Below, piece by piece: positions 42,644 through 51,760 of a stretch of DNA of 64,000 bases. Every line of letters begins with the position of its first letter. Position 1 is the stretch's first letter. Below the pieces are notes generated by a model, which saw only the letters and a list, made by a program, of their open reading frames with translations, ran no database searches and was not told the origin of the DNA. The position numbers and the translations under genes are program-made. The DNA comes from Pseudorhodoferax sp. Leaf265 (GTDB taxonomy: Bacteria; Pseudomonadota; Gammaproteobacteria; Burkholderiales; Burkholderiaceae_C), in NCBI RefSeq assembly GCF_001422365.1, contig NZ_LMMT01000038.1:139979-203978 (forward strand), read 5' to 3'.

Positions 42644-43630
42644 ATGCGCAGCTTTTCCCGCCGTGGCCTGTTGGCCTTGTCGCTCGCCGGTCTGCCGTTC
42701 GCGCCCGTCCTGGCGCAGGACGCCTTTCCCATTCCAGGCAAGCCGATCCGCATGATCGTGCCGTTCTCGGCGGGCTCCGGCTCGGACGTCACGGTCCGCG
42801 TGCTCGCCAAGCTCATGACCGAGGAGCTGGGCGGGCACCCGGTCGTGGTCGAGAACCGGCCAGGCGCGGGCACCTTCATCGGTGCGCAGGAGGTGGCGCG
42901 CGCGCCGGCCGACGGCCACACGCTGCTCTACACCATCGTGGTCACGCACACGCAGAACCCGCACCTGTACGCCAAGCTGCCCTACGACCCGGTCAAGGAC
43001 TTCACGCCGCTCGTACAGGTCATGAAGTCGGCCACCGTGCTGATCGCGCCGCCGAACGCGCCCTTCAACAACGTCAAGGAACTCGTGGCCTATGCCAAGG
43101 CGCATCCGGGCAAGCTCAGCTATGCCTCGTACGCGCATGGGTCGACCTCGCACCTGAACGGCGAGCTGCTCAAGATGCGCACGGGCATCGACATGGTCCA
43201 CATCCCGTACAAGGGCACGGCCGACGCCTCGCGCGCGCTGATGACCGGTGACGTGCAGCTGTACTTCGACGGCACGGCCTCGGCCGTGGAGGCCATCAAG
43301 GCCGGCCGCGCCAAGGGCCTGGGCGCGGCCACGCCCACGCGGGTCGCCGTGCTGGCCGATCTGCCGACGATTGCCGAGCAGGGCGTGCCTGGCCTGGACA
43401 TCGTGGGCTGGCAGGGCGTGTTCGGCCCCGGCAACATGCCGCCGGCCGTGGCGAAGAAGGTGTCGGACCTGCTGTCCAGGATCTCGCGCGGCCCCGAGAT
43501 CCTGAAGCTGGTCCAGCTGCAGGGCAACGAGCCCTCGGGTGCGCCGGCCGCCGAGTTCGCGGCCATCGTGCGGGCCGACAGCGAGCGCTGGGGCGAGGTC
43601 ATCCGCGCCGCCAGGATCAAACTGGACTAG
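42644..43630 (+). CDS. Bug-type periplasmic receptor 5
   Basis: A 328-residue receptor with signal peptide ending at VLAQ (about 25), loop PFSAGSGSDVTVR, in which the usual PPGG is replaced by SAGS, and HIPYKGTADA. It is co-transcribed with a D-aminoacylase-like gene (9-base gap) and controlled by LacI operators. The ligand may be an N-acyl-D-amino acid or related amide, given the partner enzyme. Confidence 0.88.
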   Translation: MRSFSRRGLLALSLAGLPFAPVLAQDAFPIPGKPIRMIVPFSAGSGSDVTVRVLAKLMTEELGGHPVVVENRPGAGTFIGAQEVARAPADGHTLLYTIVVTHTQNPHLYAKLPYDPVKDFTPLVQVMKSATVLIAPPNAPFNNVKELVAYAKAHPGKLSYASYAHGSTSHLNGELLKMRTGIDMVHIPYKGTADASRALMTGDVQLYFDGTASAVEAIKAGRAKGLGAATPTRVAVLADLPTIAEQGVPGLDIVGWQGVFGPGNMPPAVAKKVSDLLSRISRGPEILKLVQLQGNEPSGAPAAEFAAIVRADSERWGEVIRAARIKLD

Positions 43631-43639
43631 GAGACATAC

Positions 43640-45361
43640 ATGTTCGATACCGTCATCCGCGGCGGCACCATCGTCGACGGCAGCGGCGCACCGCGCTTCA
43701 CGGGCGACGTCGGCATCACCGATGGCAAGATCGCCGAGGTCGGCGCCAAGCTCGGCGCCGGCAGGCGCGAGGTCGATGCCACAGGCGCGCTGGTCACGCC
43801 CGGCTGGGTCGACGTGCACACGCACTACGACGGCCAGGTCACCTGGGACCCGTACCTGAGCCCTTCCACCGACCACGGCGTGACCAGCGTGGTCATGGGC
43901 AACTGCGGCGTGGGCTTCGCGCCCGTGCGGCCCGACAAGCACGACTGGCTGATCAGCGTGATGGAGGGTGTGGAGGACATTCCCGGCACCGTGCTGGCCG
44001 AGGGCATCCAGTGGGAGTGGGAAAGCTTTCCCGAGTACCTGGATGCCTTGGCGCGCAAGCCGCGCGCGCTCGACGTGGGCGCGCAGATCCCGCACTCGGC
44101 GCTGCGCACCTACGTGATGGGCGAGCGCGGCATCACGCACGACGAGGCCACGCCGCAGGACATCGCGCAGATGGTGCAGCTGGTGCGCGAGGGCCTGCAG
44201 GCTGGCGCGCTGGGCTTCTCCACCACGCGCACGCTGATCCACAAGTACCAGCAGCGCAAGTACCCGCCCGGCACCTTCGCCTCGCCCGACGAGATCCTGG
44301 GCATCGCGCGGGCCATGGGCGAGGTCGGCCACGGCGTGTTCCAGATGACCTCCAACCACAGCCAGATGGAGACCGAGGTGCCCTGGCTGGCCGAGGTGGC
44401 GCGCCGCAACCGCTTGCCCGTGGCCTTCGCGCTCGTGCAGACCGACCAGACGCCCGACACCTGGAAGCGCCTGCTCGCCGCGCTGGACGACGCGCAGAAG
44501 GAAGACATCCCGCTGTACGGTGCCGTGGCCGGTCGCCCGGCCGGCATCCTGATGGCCTGGCTGGGCTCCACCCACCCCTTCATGGCGCACCCGCTGTGGC
44601 AGCAGATGGCCGCGCTGCCCTGGGAGCAGAAGCTGGCGCGCCTGCGCGATCCGGCCGTGCGCGCGCAGTTGACGGACGCTGCCGCCATGCGCCAGGCCAT
44701 GGAGCACGACTCGCGCCTGGCCTACCTCACGCAGAGCTTCCACAAGATGTACGCGCTGGGCGCCGAGCCCGACTACGAGCCGGCGCAGGAGCGGAGCATC
44801 GCGGCCATCGCGCAGCGCGAAGGCCGCTCGCCGCTCGAGGTCGCCTACGACATGCTGATGGCGCAGGACGGCAAGGGCATCGTCTACTTCCCGAGCTTCA
44901 ACTACGCCTACAACGACCTCTCCCAGCTGCACACCCAGCTGCAGCACCCGCGCACCATGATGAGCCTGGCCGACGGCGGCGCGCACTGCGGCTACATCTG
45001 CGACGTGAGCATGCCCACCTACATGCTCACGCACTGGGCGCGGGATCGTTCGCGCGGTCCCACACTGCCGCTGGAGTTGATGGTGCAGCGCCAGACCCGC
45101 GACACCGCCGCCATCTACGGCCTGCACGACCGTGGCCTGCTGCAGCCGGGCTACCTGGCCGACGTGAACATCATCGACTTCGACCGCCTGCGCATCCCGC
45201 CCCCCTACGTGGCCTTCGACCTGCCGGCCGGCGGCCGCCGCCTGGTGCAGACGGCCGAGGGCTACCGCGCCACCTTCAAGGCCGGCGAGGCCATCATGGA
45301 GAACGGCGAGCGCACCGGTGCGCTGCCCGGCAGGCTGCTGCGCGGGCCGCAGAAGCGCTGA
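43640..45361 (+). CDS. D-aminoacylase / N-acyl-D-amino-acid deacylase-family amidohydrolase
   Basis: A 573-residue zinc-dependent amidohydrolase. The metal motif is VDVHTHYDG (residues about 57-65) and the Cys ligand of the family is in NCGVGFAP (about 90-97). The tail has [11 protein letters not shown] earlier and [13 protein letters not shown] (about 448-460), resembling the D-aminoacylase and D-hydantoinase relatives. N-acyl-D-amino acid to D-amino acid plus carboxylate is likely, but the acyl group is unknown. It is preceded by AGGAGA and followed by a GC-rich hairpin. Confidence 0.87.
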   Translation: MFDTVIRGGTIVDGSGAPRFTGDVGITDGKIAEVGAKLGAGRREVDATGALVTPGWVDVHTHYDGQVTWDPYLSPSTDHGVTSVVMGNCGVGFAPVRPDKHDWLISVMEGVEDIPGTVLAEGIQWEWESFPEYLDALARKPRALDVGAQIPHSALRTYVMGERGITHDEATPQDIAQMVQLVREGLQAGALGFSTTRTLIHKYQQRKYPPGTFASPDEILGIARAMGEVGHGVFQMTSNHSQMETEVPWLAEVARRNRLPVAFALVQTDQTPDTWKRLLAALDDAQKEDIPLYGAVAGRPAGILMAWLGSTHPFMAHPLWQQMAALPWEQKLARLRDPAVRAQLTDAAAMRQAMEHDSRLAYLTQSFHKMYALGAEPDYEPAQERSIAAIAQREGRSPLEVAYDMLMAQDGKGIVYFPSFNYAYNDLSQLHTQLQHPRTMMSLADGGAHCGYICDVSMPTYMLTHWARDRSRGPTLPLELMVQRQTRDTAAIYGLHDRGLLQPGYLADVNIIDFDRLRIPPPYVAFDLPAGGRRLVQTAEGYRATFKAGEAIMENGERTGALPGRLLRGPQKR

Positions 45362-45364
45362 AAA

Positions 45365-45383
45365 CCTGCCCCGGGCGGGCAGG
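45365..45383 (+). terminator. Hairpin after the aminoacylase gene
   Basis: CCTGCCC and GGGCAGG form a 7-base-pair stem with a 5-base loop, 4 bases after the TGA. There is no T run behind it, so it may be a Rho-type pause or stabiliser rather than an intrinsic terminator. Confidence 0.45.
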
Positions 45384-45449
45384 GGCGCGGAGTATATTCA
45401 GCCGCTGCCGGGGCTTGCGCACCGGTGCTGTTGCCAGAATCTCCGCCCC

Positions 45450-46166
45450 ATGACCGCCACCACCCGCGAGCGCGCCCGCCGCCCTGCCGAAACCGAGGAC
45501 ACCGACCTCGACGCCGAAGCCCTGCCGCGCGGCCACACGCTGGCCGACCAGGCCTACCAGCGGCTGCACCACGAACTGATGACTGGCGCGCTGCTGCCCG
45601 AGCAGGTGCTGACCGTGCGCGGCGTGGCCGAGCGCTACGGCGTGAGCCTCACGCCGGTGCGCGAGGCGGTGCAGCGCCTCGTGGCCGAGCGCGGCCTGGA
45701 GGTGGTGGGCGGTCGCGTGATCCGCGTGCCGCGGCTGGACGTGGAGACCTACCGCGAGATCCTCAAGATCCGCATGGAACTGGAGCCGCTGGCCGCGCGA
45801 GAGGCGGCCACGCGCATCGCCCACGAAGAGATCCGCCGGCTCGAGCAGGTGGTGGCCCAGCATGTGGCAGCCATCCGCGCGGGCGACGCGCGCCGCACGC
45901 TGGCCGAGAACACGGATTTTCACCTGTCGATATATCGAGCCTCCCAGCAAGCCATCCTGGTCGGTTTCATCGAGGTGCTGTGGCGCCGCGTGGGCCCCAC
46001 GCTGAACCTGCTGTTCCCGCGCTATTGCGGCAGCCTCACAGGGCACGAGAACCACCTGGCGGCCATGGAGGCGCTGCACCGCCGTGATGCAGAGGCGCTG
46101 GCCAAGGCGGTGCGCGACGATCTGGTGCACGGTTCCAGCTTCCTCGTGCGCCTGCTGGATCCATGA
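45450..46166 (+). CDS. GntR-family (FCD/FadR-type) regulator
   Basis: A 238-residue regulator with an N-terminal winged helix (about 28-95; QAYQRLHHELMTGALLPEQ, TVRGVAERYGVSLTPVREAVQRL) and an all-helical FCD ligand domain. It precedes the TauABC-like operon on the same strand by 114 bases and is a probable local regulator. The short palindromic sequences near 45390 and 46190 (AGTATATTCAG and AATATATTCTG) share TATATTC and might be its sites; this is only suggestive. Confidence 0.87.
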   Translation: MTATTRERARRPAETEDTDLDAEALPRGHTLADQAYQRLHHELMTGALLPEQVLTVRGVAERYGVSLTPVREAVQRLVAERGLEVVGGRVIRVPRLDVETYREILKIRMELEPLAAREAATRIAHEEIRRLEQVVAQHVAAIRAGDARRTLAENTDFHLSIYRASQQAILVGFIEVLWRRVGPTLNLLFPRYCGSLTGHENHLAAMEALHRRDAEALAKAVRDDLVHGSSFLVRLLDP

Positions 46167-46185
46167 ACGGGCGGCTTCTGGCTGT

Positions 46186-46214
46186 TTGACAATATATTCT
46201 GAGTGACCTACCGT
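46186..46214 (+). promoter_or_regulatory. Sigma-70-like promoter of the tau-like operon
   Basis: A consensus -35 TTGACA (46186-46191) is followed after 17 bases by TACCGT (46209-46214), a weak -10. It lies 67 bases upstream of the substrate-binding-protein start. The spacer contains ATATATTC, a possible operator half-site. Confidence 0.5.
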
Positions 46215-46280
46215 GCGGGCTGCGCGTCCGGAGCGGTTCCGGGTGCGTGCCCGTCCACGCCATCCAGAGAGGGTCACCGC

Positions 46281-47312
46281 ATGCAGTTCCTGTTGTCCCG
46301 CCGCGAGTTCCAGCGCGCGGCTGCCCAGATGTTCATCGCCTCGTCCACCGGCCTGCTCGGTGCGGCGGCCCAGGCCCAGGCGCGCCAGGTGCGGCTGGGC
46401 ACCTTCGGCTCCATCGACGCGCAGAACTACATCCGCGCCAAGGATTCCATCGCCAGCACCTTCGGCCCGGGCGTCACTGCCAACTTCGTGACGGTGCGCG
46501 CCGGCTCCGAGGTGATCTCGGCCATGGCCGGTGGCAGCCTGGATGTCTGCAACATCGGCTCCAGCCCCATGGTGGTGGGCTATGCCAACGGGCTCAAGGC
46601 GTCGATGGTCTACGTCTACAAGAACATCGTCGACAGCGAGTGCCTGGTGGTGCAGGGAACGTCGGGCATCAACACGCTGGCCGAGTTGCGCGGCAAGAAG
46701 ATCGGCCTGCCGTTCAACACCTCGGTGCACTTCGCGGCCATCGCCGCGCTCAAGACCGCCGGGTTGGGCGTGTCCGATGTGAAGCTCATCAACATGCGGG
46801 CCGACCAGATCGCCTCGGCCTGGCAGCGCCGCGAGATCGATGCGGCCTACATCTGGGTGCCTGTCGTGCCGCGCCTGACCGAAGACGCCGGCCGCATCAT
46901 CTTCAAGACCGGCGACCTGGCGGACAAGAGCGGCCTCGTGATCTTCGACGGCCTGCTGGTGCGCGACGAGTTCAAGCAGCAGTCGCCCGACCTCGTGCTG
47001 GCCTTCCTGAAGGACTTCGAGAAGATCGCCCAGACCTTCAAGCAGGACCCCAAGGACGTGGTCGCCACCATGACCAAGTTCCTGGGCGTGGACGAGCCGG
47101 CCGTCATGCGCTCGCTCAACACCTTCTATCCCGTGCCGGCCCGCGAGCAGGTCACCGCCAAGTGGATGGGCAGGCCTGGCGAGAAGGGCACGGGCGTGGA
47201 GAAGACGCTGCAGACGCAGGCGCAGTTCCTGCTGGAGTCGGGGCAGATCGCGGCGATGCCCAAGGACTGGTCCGGGCTGGTGGATGCCAGCTTCGTGGCC
47301 AAGATGGCCTGA
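46281..47312 (+). CDS. TauA-like ABC transporter substrate-binding protein
   Basis: A 343-residue periplasmic protein of the SsuA/TauA/ThiY family with a signal peptide ending near AAQAQ (about 35). Shared TauA-like features are GGSLDVCNIGSSPMVVGYANG (split in two short blocks), LRGKKIGLPFNTSVHFAAIAALKTAGL and WQRREIDAAYIWVPVV. It is followed by ATPase and permease genes. TauABC imports taurine; family members also carry other sulfonates, nitrate or thiamine precursors, so the name does not settle the substrate. ATG at 46281 is preferred over upstream in-frame starts at 46203. Confidence 0.87.
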   Translation: MQFLLSRREFQRAAAQMFIASSTGLLGAAAQAQARQVRLGTFGSIDAQNYIRAKDSIASTFGPGVTANFVTVRAGSEVISAMAGGSLDVCNIGSSPMVVGYANGLKASMVYVYKNIVDSECLVVQGTSGINTLAELRGKKIGLPFNTSVHFAAIAALKTAGLGVSDVKLINMRADQIASAWQRREIDAAYIWVPVVPRLTEDAGRIIFKTGDLADKSGLVIFDGLLVRDEFKQQSPDLVLAFLKDFEKIAQTFKQDPKDVVATMTKFLGVDEPAVMRSLNTFYPVPAREQVTAKWMGRPGEKGTGVEKTLQTQAQFLLESGQIAAMPKDWSGLVDASFVAKMA

Positions 47313-47315
47313 GCG

Positions 47316-48113
47316 ATGGAGGCTGTCGTCAAGGCGCGCTTCGACCAGGTGTCCAAGCGCTTCGGCGAGGGCGAGCGCGCCGTGCAGGCGCTCGAACCCA
47401 TCTCGCTGGACATCACCGCCAATGCCTTCGTCTGCCTGGTCGGCCCCTCGGGCTGCGGCAAGAGCACGCTGCTGAACCTGCTCGCGGGCTTCGACACGCC
47501 CACCACCGGCCAGGTGCTCATGGACGGCGAACCGGTGCGCGGACCGGACGCTCGGCGTGGCGTGGTGTTCCAGCAGGGGGCGTTGTTCACCTGGATGAGC
47601 GTGCTCGACAACGTGGCCTTCGGGCCGCTGGCCACGGGCAAGTCACGCGCCGAGGCCGAACGCATCGCCATGGGCTTCCTCGAGATGGTGGGCCTGGTGG
47701 CCTTCGCCAAGCGCTACCCGTACGAACTGTCGGGCGGCATGCAGCAGCGGGTGGGCATCGCGCGTGCGCTGGCCAACGACCCGGAGATCCTGCTCATGGA
47801 CGAGCCCTTCGCGGCGCTCGACGCGCAGACGCGCGAGTTGCTGCAGGAAGAGATCAAGCGCATCTGGCTGCAGACGCGCAAGACGGTGCTGTGGATCACC
47901 CACAGCATCGAGGAGGCGCTGTTCCTGGCCACCGACATCGTCGTCATGTCGGCACGGCCGGGCCGCATCAAGGCGCGCTTTGCGCCCACCTTCGCGCAGA
48001 GCACCGCGCCGGGCCTGGCGACCAGCCCCGAGTTCGTGCGCATGAAGGCCGAGATCGTCGGCCTGCTGCACAACGAGGCGCGCACGGCGCAGCAACAGGA
48101 GGAGGCGCGATGA
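47316..48113 (+). CDS. TauB/SsuB-like ABC transporter ATPase
   Basis: A 265-residue ATPase with Walker A GPSGCGKST (about 43-51), signature motif LSGGMQQRVGIARAL, Walker B ILLMDEPFAALD and a His switch in WITHSIEEALFLA. It starts 3 bases after the receptor gene and overlaps the permease by ATGA. It energises uptake of the same ligand. Confidence 0.9.
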   Translation: MEAVVKARFDQVSKRFGEGERAVQALEPISLDITANAFVCLVGPSGCGKSTLLNLLAGFDTPTTGQVLMDGEPVRGPDARRGVVFQQGALFTWMSVLDNVAFGPLATGKSRAEAERIAMGFLEMVGLVAFAKRYPYELSGGMQQRVGIARALANDPEILLMDEPFAALDAQTRELLQEEIKRIWLQTRKTVLWITHSIEEALFLATDIVVMSARPGRIKARFAPTFAQSTAPGLATSPEFVRMKAEIVGLLHNEARTAQQQEEAR

Positions 48114-48910
48114 GCGGCCGTCTTTCCGCAAAAGCCCGCGGCCGCTTGCTGAACACGGCATCGTTCGCGGCGCTGCTGCTGGTGTGGGTGGCGCTGACCA
48201 TCGACCTGGGCCGCGGCCCGCTCGTGGCGCCGCTGTTCCTGCCCTCGCCGCAGTCGGTGGCCACCACCTTCGTCACGCTGCTGCGCAACGGCTACCAGGG
48301 CGAGAGCCTGTTCCACCACCTGGGCATCAGCCTCATGCGCTTCGGCCTGGGCTTTTCCATCGCCGCGCTGCTGGCCATTCCGCTGGGGTTGTGGATGGGC
48401 ATGAACGAGACCGTCAAGGGCCTGTGCGACCCGCCGATCGAGATCACCCGGCCGATGCCCAAGCTGGCGCTGCTGCCGCTGCTCATCATCTGGTTCGGCA
48501 TCGGCGAGGTGTCCAAGGTCGTGATCATCGTGCTGGCGCTGTTCCCGGTGCTGTCCATCAGCGCCATGCAGGCCGTGCGCGGCGTGGGCCTGCGCAAGGT
48601 GCAGGCGGCGCTGGCCCTGGGGGCCTCGCGCGGCATGGTGTTCCGCCGCGTGATCTTCCCGGCCAGCCTGCCCGGCATCTTCACCGGGCTGCGCGTGAGC
48701 ATCGGCCTGGGCGTGACCATGCTGGTGGGCGCCGAGATGATCGCCACCAGCGACGGCATCGCCTGGATGGCGCTGTCCGCGGCGGATTTCCTGCTGACCA
48801 ATGTGGTGCTGGTGGGGGCGCTGATCATGGCCGTGCTGGGCTATGGGCTGGACCTGCTCGCGCGGGCTGTCGAGAACAAGGTCGTCCACTGGGGCGGCCG
48901 GGAAGGATGA
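48110..48910 (+). CDS. TauC/SsuC-like ABC transporter permease
   Basis: A 266-residue inner-membrane protein with about 6 hydrophobic segments and the EAA loop region GASRGMVFRRVIFPASLPGIFTGLR. The FLPSPQSVATTF and MPKLALLPLLIIWFGIG features are typical of the TauC/SsuC permeases. It is translationally coupled to the ATPase and to the PLP enzyme (ATGA at both ends). Confidence 0.9.
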   Translation: MSGRLSAKARGRLLNTASFAALLLVWVALTIDLGRGPLVAPLFLPSPQSVATTFVTLLRNGYQGESLFHHLGISLMRFGLGFSIAALLAIPLGLWMGMNETVKGLCDPPIEITRPMPKLALLPLLIIWFGIGEVSKVVIIVLALFPVLSISAMQAVRGVGLRKVQAALALGASRGMVFRRVIFPASLPGIFTGLRVSIGLGVTMLVGAEMIATSDGIAWMALSAADFLLTNVVLVGALIMAVLGYGLDLLARAVENKVVHWGGREG

Positions 48911-50151
48911 ACACCATGAATGACATTCAACTGCCCCAGCAGGGCATCGCCTGGGACCAGCTCGAACACGAACTGGCCGAGGCTGGCCGCGGCGACGTGG
49001 ACTGGCGCGGCGGCCGCGTGCCCATGTTCATCCACTACGCCGGGGAGGACGCGCTGCAGGTGGCCAAGAAGGCCTACGCGATGTACTTCTCGGAGAACGG
49101 GCTGGGGCCGCGTGCGTTCGGCAGCCTGGCGCGGTTCGAGAGCGAGGTGGTCGCCATGGGCCTTGGCTTGCTGCACGGCGGCCCCGGCGCGCGCGGCGCC
49201 ATGACCACCGGCGGCACCGAGAGCATCTTCCTGGCCATGAAGTGCGCACGCGACCGCGCGCGGGCGGACGGCAAGAAGGGCCAGCTCTCCATCGTGCTGC
49301 CCGTGAGCGCGCACCCGGCGTTCGACAAGGCAGCGCACTTCATGGAACTGCAGGTGGTGCGCGTGCCGCTGGGCGCGGGCTTCCTGGCCGACCCGGCGGC
49401 CATGGAGGCGGCCATCACGCCGCAGACCATCGCGCTGGTCGGCTCGGCGCCGGCCTTCCCGCACGGCGTGGTCGATCCCATCGCCGAGATCGCTGCCGTG
49501 GCGCAGCGCCATGGCCTGTGGATGCACGTGGACGCCTGCGTGGGCGGCTACTTCATCCCGTTCGCGCGGCAGCTGGGGGCACAGGTGCCCGACTTCGACT
49601 TCGCCGTGCCGGGCGTGACCAGCATTTCGGCCGACCTGCACAAGTACGGCTACACCGCCAAGGGCGCCTCCACGCTGTTCTTCGCCCACGAGCAAGACTT
49701 TGCGCGCATGGGCTGGTACTTCGACGGCTGGCCGCGCGGGCAGTACTTCACGCACTCGCTGGTGGGCACGCGCGCCGGTGGCGCCATCGCCGCGGCCTGG
49801 GCCGTGCTGCGCTTCCTGGGCCAGGACGGCTACCTGCGCATCACGCAGCGCGTGCTGGCCACGCGCCAGCGGCTGCAGCAGGGCGCCACGGCGCTGGGCC
49901 TGCCCACGCTGGGCGATCCGCAGCTGTCCATCCTGGCCTATGGCTCTGCCGAACGCGACATGGCCGCCATCGGCCAGGGCATGACCGACAAGGGCTGGAC
50001 GATGGGCTACGTGCGCGCGCCGGACGGCCTGCACCACATGCTCAACCTCACGCACGAGCCGGTGGCCGACCTGTACCTGGAGCAGCTGGCCGAGGTGCTG
50101 CGCGATCCGGCCACGCAACGGGCGGGGCGGGGCGTGCAGGCGCAGTACTGA
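48907..50151 (+). CDS. Sphingosine-1-phosphate-lyase-like PLP enzyme
   Basis: A 414-residue fold-type I PLP enzyme. The block SISADLHKYGYTAKGAS (Lys about 241) matches the SISADTHKYGY(A)xKG site of sphingosine-1-phosphate lyases and holds the Schiff-base Lys; MTTGGTESIFLAMKCARD is the phosphate-binding region and WMHVDACVGGYFIPF carries the PLP-binding Asp. SPL cleaves 2-amino-3-hydroxy phosphates between C2 and C3. It overlaps the TauC-like gene by ATGA and is the fourth gene of that operon, so its substrate or product is probably the imported compound. No sphingolipid gene is near. Starts at 48907 or 48916 are possible. Confidence 0.82.
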   Translation: MNTMNDIQLPQQGIAWDQLEHELAEAGRGDVDWRGGRVPMFIHYAGEDALQVAKKAYAMYFSENGLGPRAFGSLARFESEVVAMGLGLLHGGPGARGAMTTGGTESIFLAMKCARDRARADGKKGQLSIVLPVSAHPAFDKAAHFMELQVVRVPLGAGFLADPAAMEAAITPQTIALVGSAPAFPHGVVDPIAEIAAVAQRHGLWMHVDACVGGYFIPFARQLGAQVPDFDFAVPGVTSISADLHKYGYTAKGASTLFFAHEQDFARMGWYFDGWPRGQYFTHSLVGTRAGGAIAAAWAVLRFLGQDGYLRITQRVLATRQRLQQGATALGLPTLGDPQLSILAYGSAERDMAAIGQGMTDKGWTMGYVRAPDGLHHMLNLTHEPVADLYLEQLAEVLRDPATQRAGRGVQAQY

Positions 50152-50155
50152 AGGC

Positions 50156-50186
50156 GGCGCGCCGCGCTACAGGGCTGCGGCGCGCC
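50156..50186. terminator. Strong GC hairpin between converging operons
   Basis: GGCGCGCCGC (50156-50165) and GCGGCGCGCC (50177-50186) form a perfect 10-base-pair stem with an 11-base loop, 4 bases after the PLP-enzyme stop and 5 bases before the convergent marR stop. Being symmetric, it can act in both directions, though there is no T run. Confidence 0.6.
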
Positions 50187-50191
50187 CTGCA

Positions 50192-50716
50192 TCACCCAGG
50201 CCCGCCGCTCTGGGCCAGCATCTGCTGCGCCTCGTCCGTCAACGCATCGAGCGCGCGGCAGAAGGCGGCGTAGTCTTCTTCGCCCAGGCGCTGGCGCAGC
50301 CGCTCCTGGCGTGCCAGCGAAGCCGGGACCCCCTGGCGCAGCAGCTCCAGGCTCGCCGGCGTCAGTGCGAGGACCTGCCGGCGCCTGTCGGCGCTGTCGT
50401 GCCCCTGGGTCACCAGCCCCTTCTCCGCCAGCTCGAAGGCCACGCGGCTGACCTGGCTGTGGTCGAAGCTGCACATGCGCGCCACATCGCCGGAACTGGA
50501 CGGCCCCAGGCGGTTCAGGATCACCAGCACGCGCCACTGCCGGCTGGTCAGGTCCAGCGCCTGCTTGACCGACACGTCCACGAGCCGCGACAGCAGCTGC
50601 GACAGCACCGAGACGCGGAACGTGATCAGCTGCTCCGGCGCATGCGTGCGCACCGCCGCGGCGCTGGCTGCGCCACGGGGTCGCGCGCCTTTACTTGCTT
50701 TGTCAATAGTTGCCAT
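50192..50716 (-). CDS. MarR-family transcriptional regulator
   Basis: A 174-residue regulator. The winged helix spans about 65-130, with the recognition helix in SSGDVARMCSFDHSQVSRVAFELAEKGLV and the wing in HDSADRRRQVLALT. It is divergent from the Bug-CoA-transferase-CitE operon (48-base gap), its likely target. Starts at 50716 (MATIDK) or 50725 (MCAMATIDK) cannot be separated; the first is chosen. Confidence 0.88.
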   Translation of the reverse strand: MATIDKASKGARPRGAASAAAVRTHAPEQLITFRVSVLSQLLSRLVDVSVKQALDLTSRQWRVLVILNRLGPSSSGDVARMCSFDHSQVSRVAFELAEKGLVTQGHDSADRRRQVLALTPASLELLRQGVPASLARQERLRQRLGEEDYAAFCRALDALTDEAQQMLAQSGGPG

Positions 50717-50764
50717 AGCACACATGTGGTAGCCTCCCCAGGATCGAACAATCTGGAGACAAGC

Positions 50765-51760
50765 ATGCATTGTCAATGTGGAGCCCGCCGTGGCGCGCTG
50801 CGCACGCTGGGCACGGCGCTGGCCGCCACGCTCGCCCTCGCGCTGCCCGCCGCCGCCCCGGCGGCCGATTGGCCGGCCAGGCCGGTCACGCTGGTCGTGC
50901 CGCAGGGCGCGGGTTCGGGCAGCGACGTCGTCGCGCGCCTGCTGGCCGTGCACATGGGCACGGCGCTGGGCCAGTCGGTGGTGGTGGACAACCGCACCGG
51001 GGGCGGCGGCATCATCGCGCACCAGGCCGTGGCCCGTGCGCAGCCCGACGGCTACACGCTGCTGCTGAGTTCCACCGCGCAGCTGCTCGTGGTGCCGGCC
51101 ATGAACAGCGCGGCCCGCTACCAGCTGGACGACTTCGCGCCCGTGGCCCCCGTGCTGCGCGCGCCGTTCGCCATCCTCGTGGCCAACACGCCGGCCGCGC
51201 CGAAGACGCTGCGCGACCTGGTCGAACAGGTGCGCAGCCAGCCGGCCGCCTATGCGTCGGCCGGCACCGGGACGATGACGCACCTGGGCTCGGAGATCTT
51301 CCTGCGCCGGGCCGGCCTGAAGGCCACGCACGTGCCGTACAAGGGCAGCGGCGCGGCGCTGACCGACCTGATCGGCGGCCAGGTGCTGTTCGCCACCGAT
51401 TCGCTGACCGCGGCGCTGACCCATGTGCGCTCGGGCAAGCTGCGCGTGCTGGCCGTCACCGGCGACCAGCGCGAGGCCTCATTGCCCGAGGTGCCGACAC
51501 TGGCCGAGGCGGGCCTGCCCGGCGAGCCCATCGCCGTGATCGGCGGCGTCTTCGCGCCCAAGGGCATGCCGCGCGAGGTGGGCGACAAGCTCGCGGCGGC
51601 GGTCGACGCGGCGATGCGCCAGCCCGAGGTCGTGCAACGCTTCGCCGCCATGGAGACGGGGATGCTGCGCATGGGCAACGAGGCCTTCCTGGCCCAGTTG
51701 CGCAAGGAGGCGCCCGCATGGCAGGCGCTGGTGCGCCAGCTCGACCTGAAGGCGGACTGA
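50765..51760 (+). CDS. Bug-type periplasmic receptor 6
   Basis: A 331-residue receptor with a signal peptide ending near APAADW (about 35), loop PQGAGSGSDVVAR (a PPGG variant) and HVPYKGSGAA. A TGATG junction links its stop to the CoA-transferase start, so uptake and CoA activation are translated together. The ligand is probably a di- or tricarboxylate that the next two enzymes process. Confidence 0.88.
   Translation: MHCQCGARRGALRTLGTALAATLALALPAAAPAADWPARPVTLVVPQGAGSGSDVVARLLAVHMGTALGQSVVVDNRTGGGGIIAHQAVARAQPDGYTLLLSSTAQLLVVPAMNSAARYQLDDFAPVAPVLRAPFAILVANTPAAPKTLRDLVEQVRSQPAAYASAGTGTMTHLGSEIFLRRAGLKATHVPYKGSGAALTDLIGGQVLFATDSLTAALTHVRSGKLRVLAVTGDQREASLPEVPTLAEAGLPGEPIAVIGGVFAPKGMPREVGDKLAAAVDAAMRQPEVVQRFAAMETGMLRMGNEAFLAQLRKEAPAWQALVRQLDLKAD

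Noticed and set aside
45927-45938. TCGATATATCGA palindrome inside the FCD GntR gene
   Set aside because: A perfect 12-base palindrome but within the coding sequence with no partner copy in the neighbouring promoters; not counted as an operator.
48907-50151. Aromatic or glutamate decarboxylase identity for the PLP enzyme
   Set aside because: The HKYGY block with the following KG is the sphingosine-phosphate-lyase type, and the characteristic decarboxylase motifs are not seen. Decarboxylation cannot be formally excluded.
50721-50728. CACATGTG palindrome in the marR-Bug gap
   Set aside because: Eight bases are too short to claim a MarR operator without further evidence.
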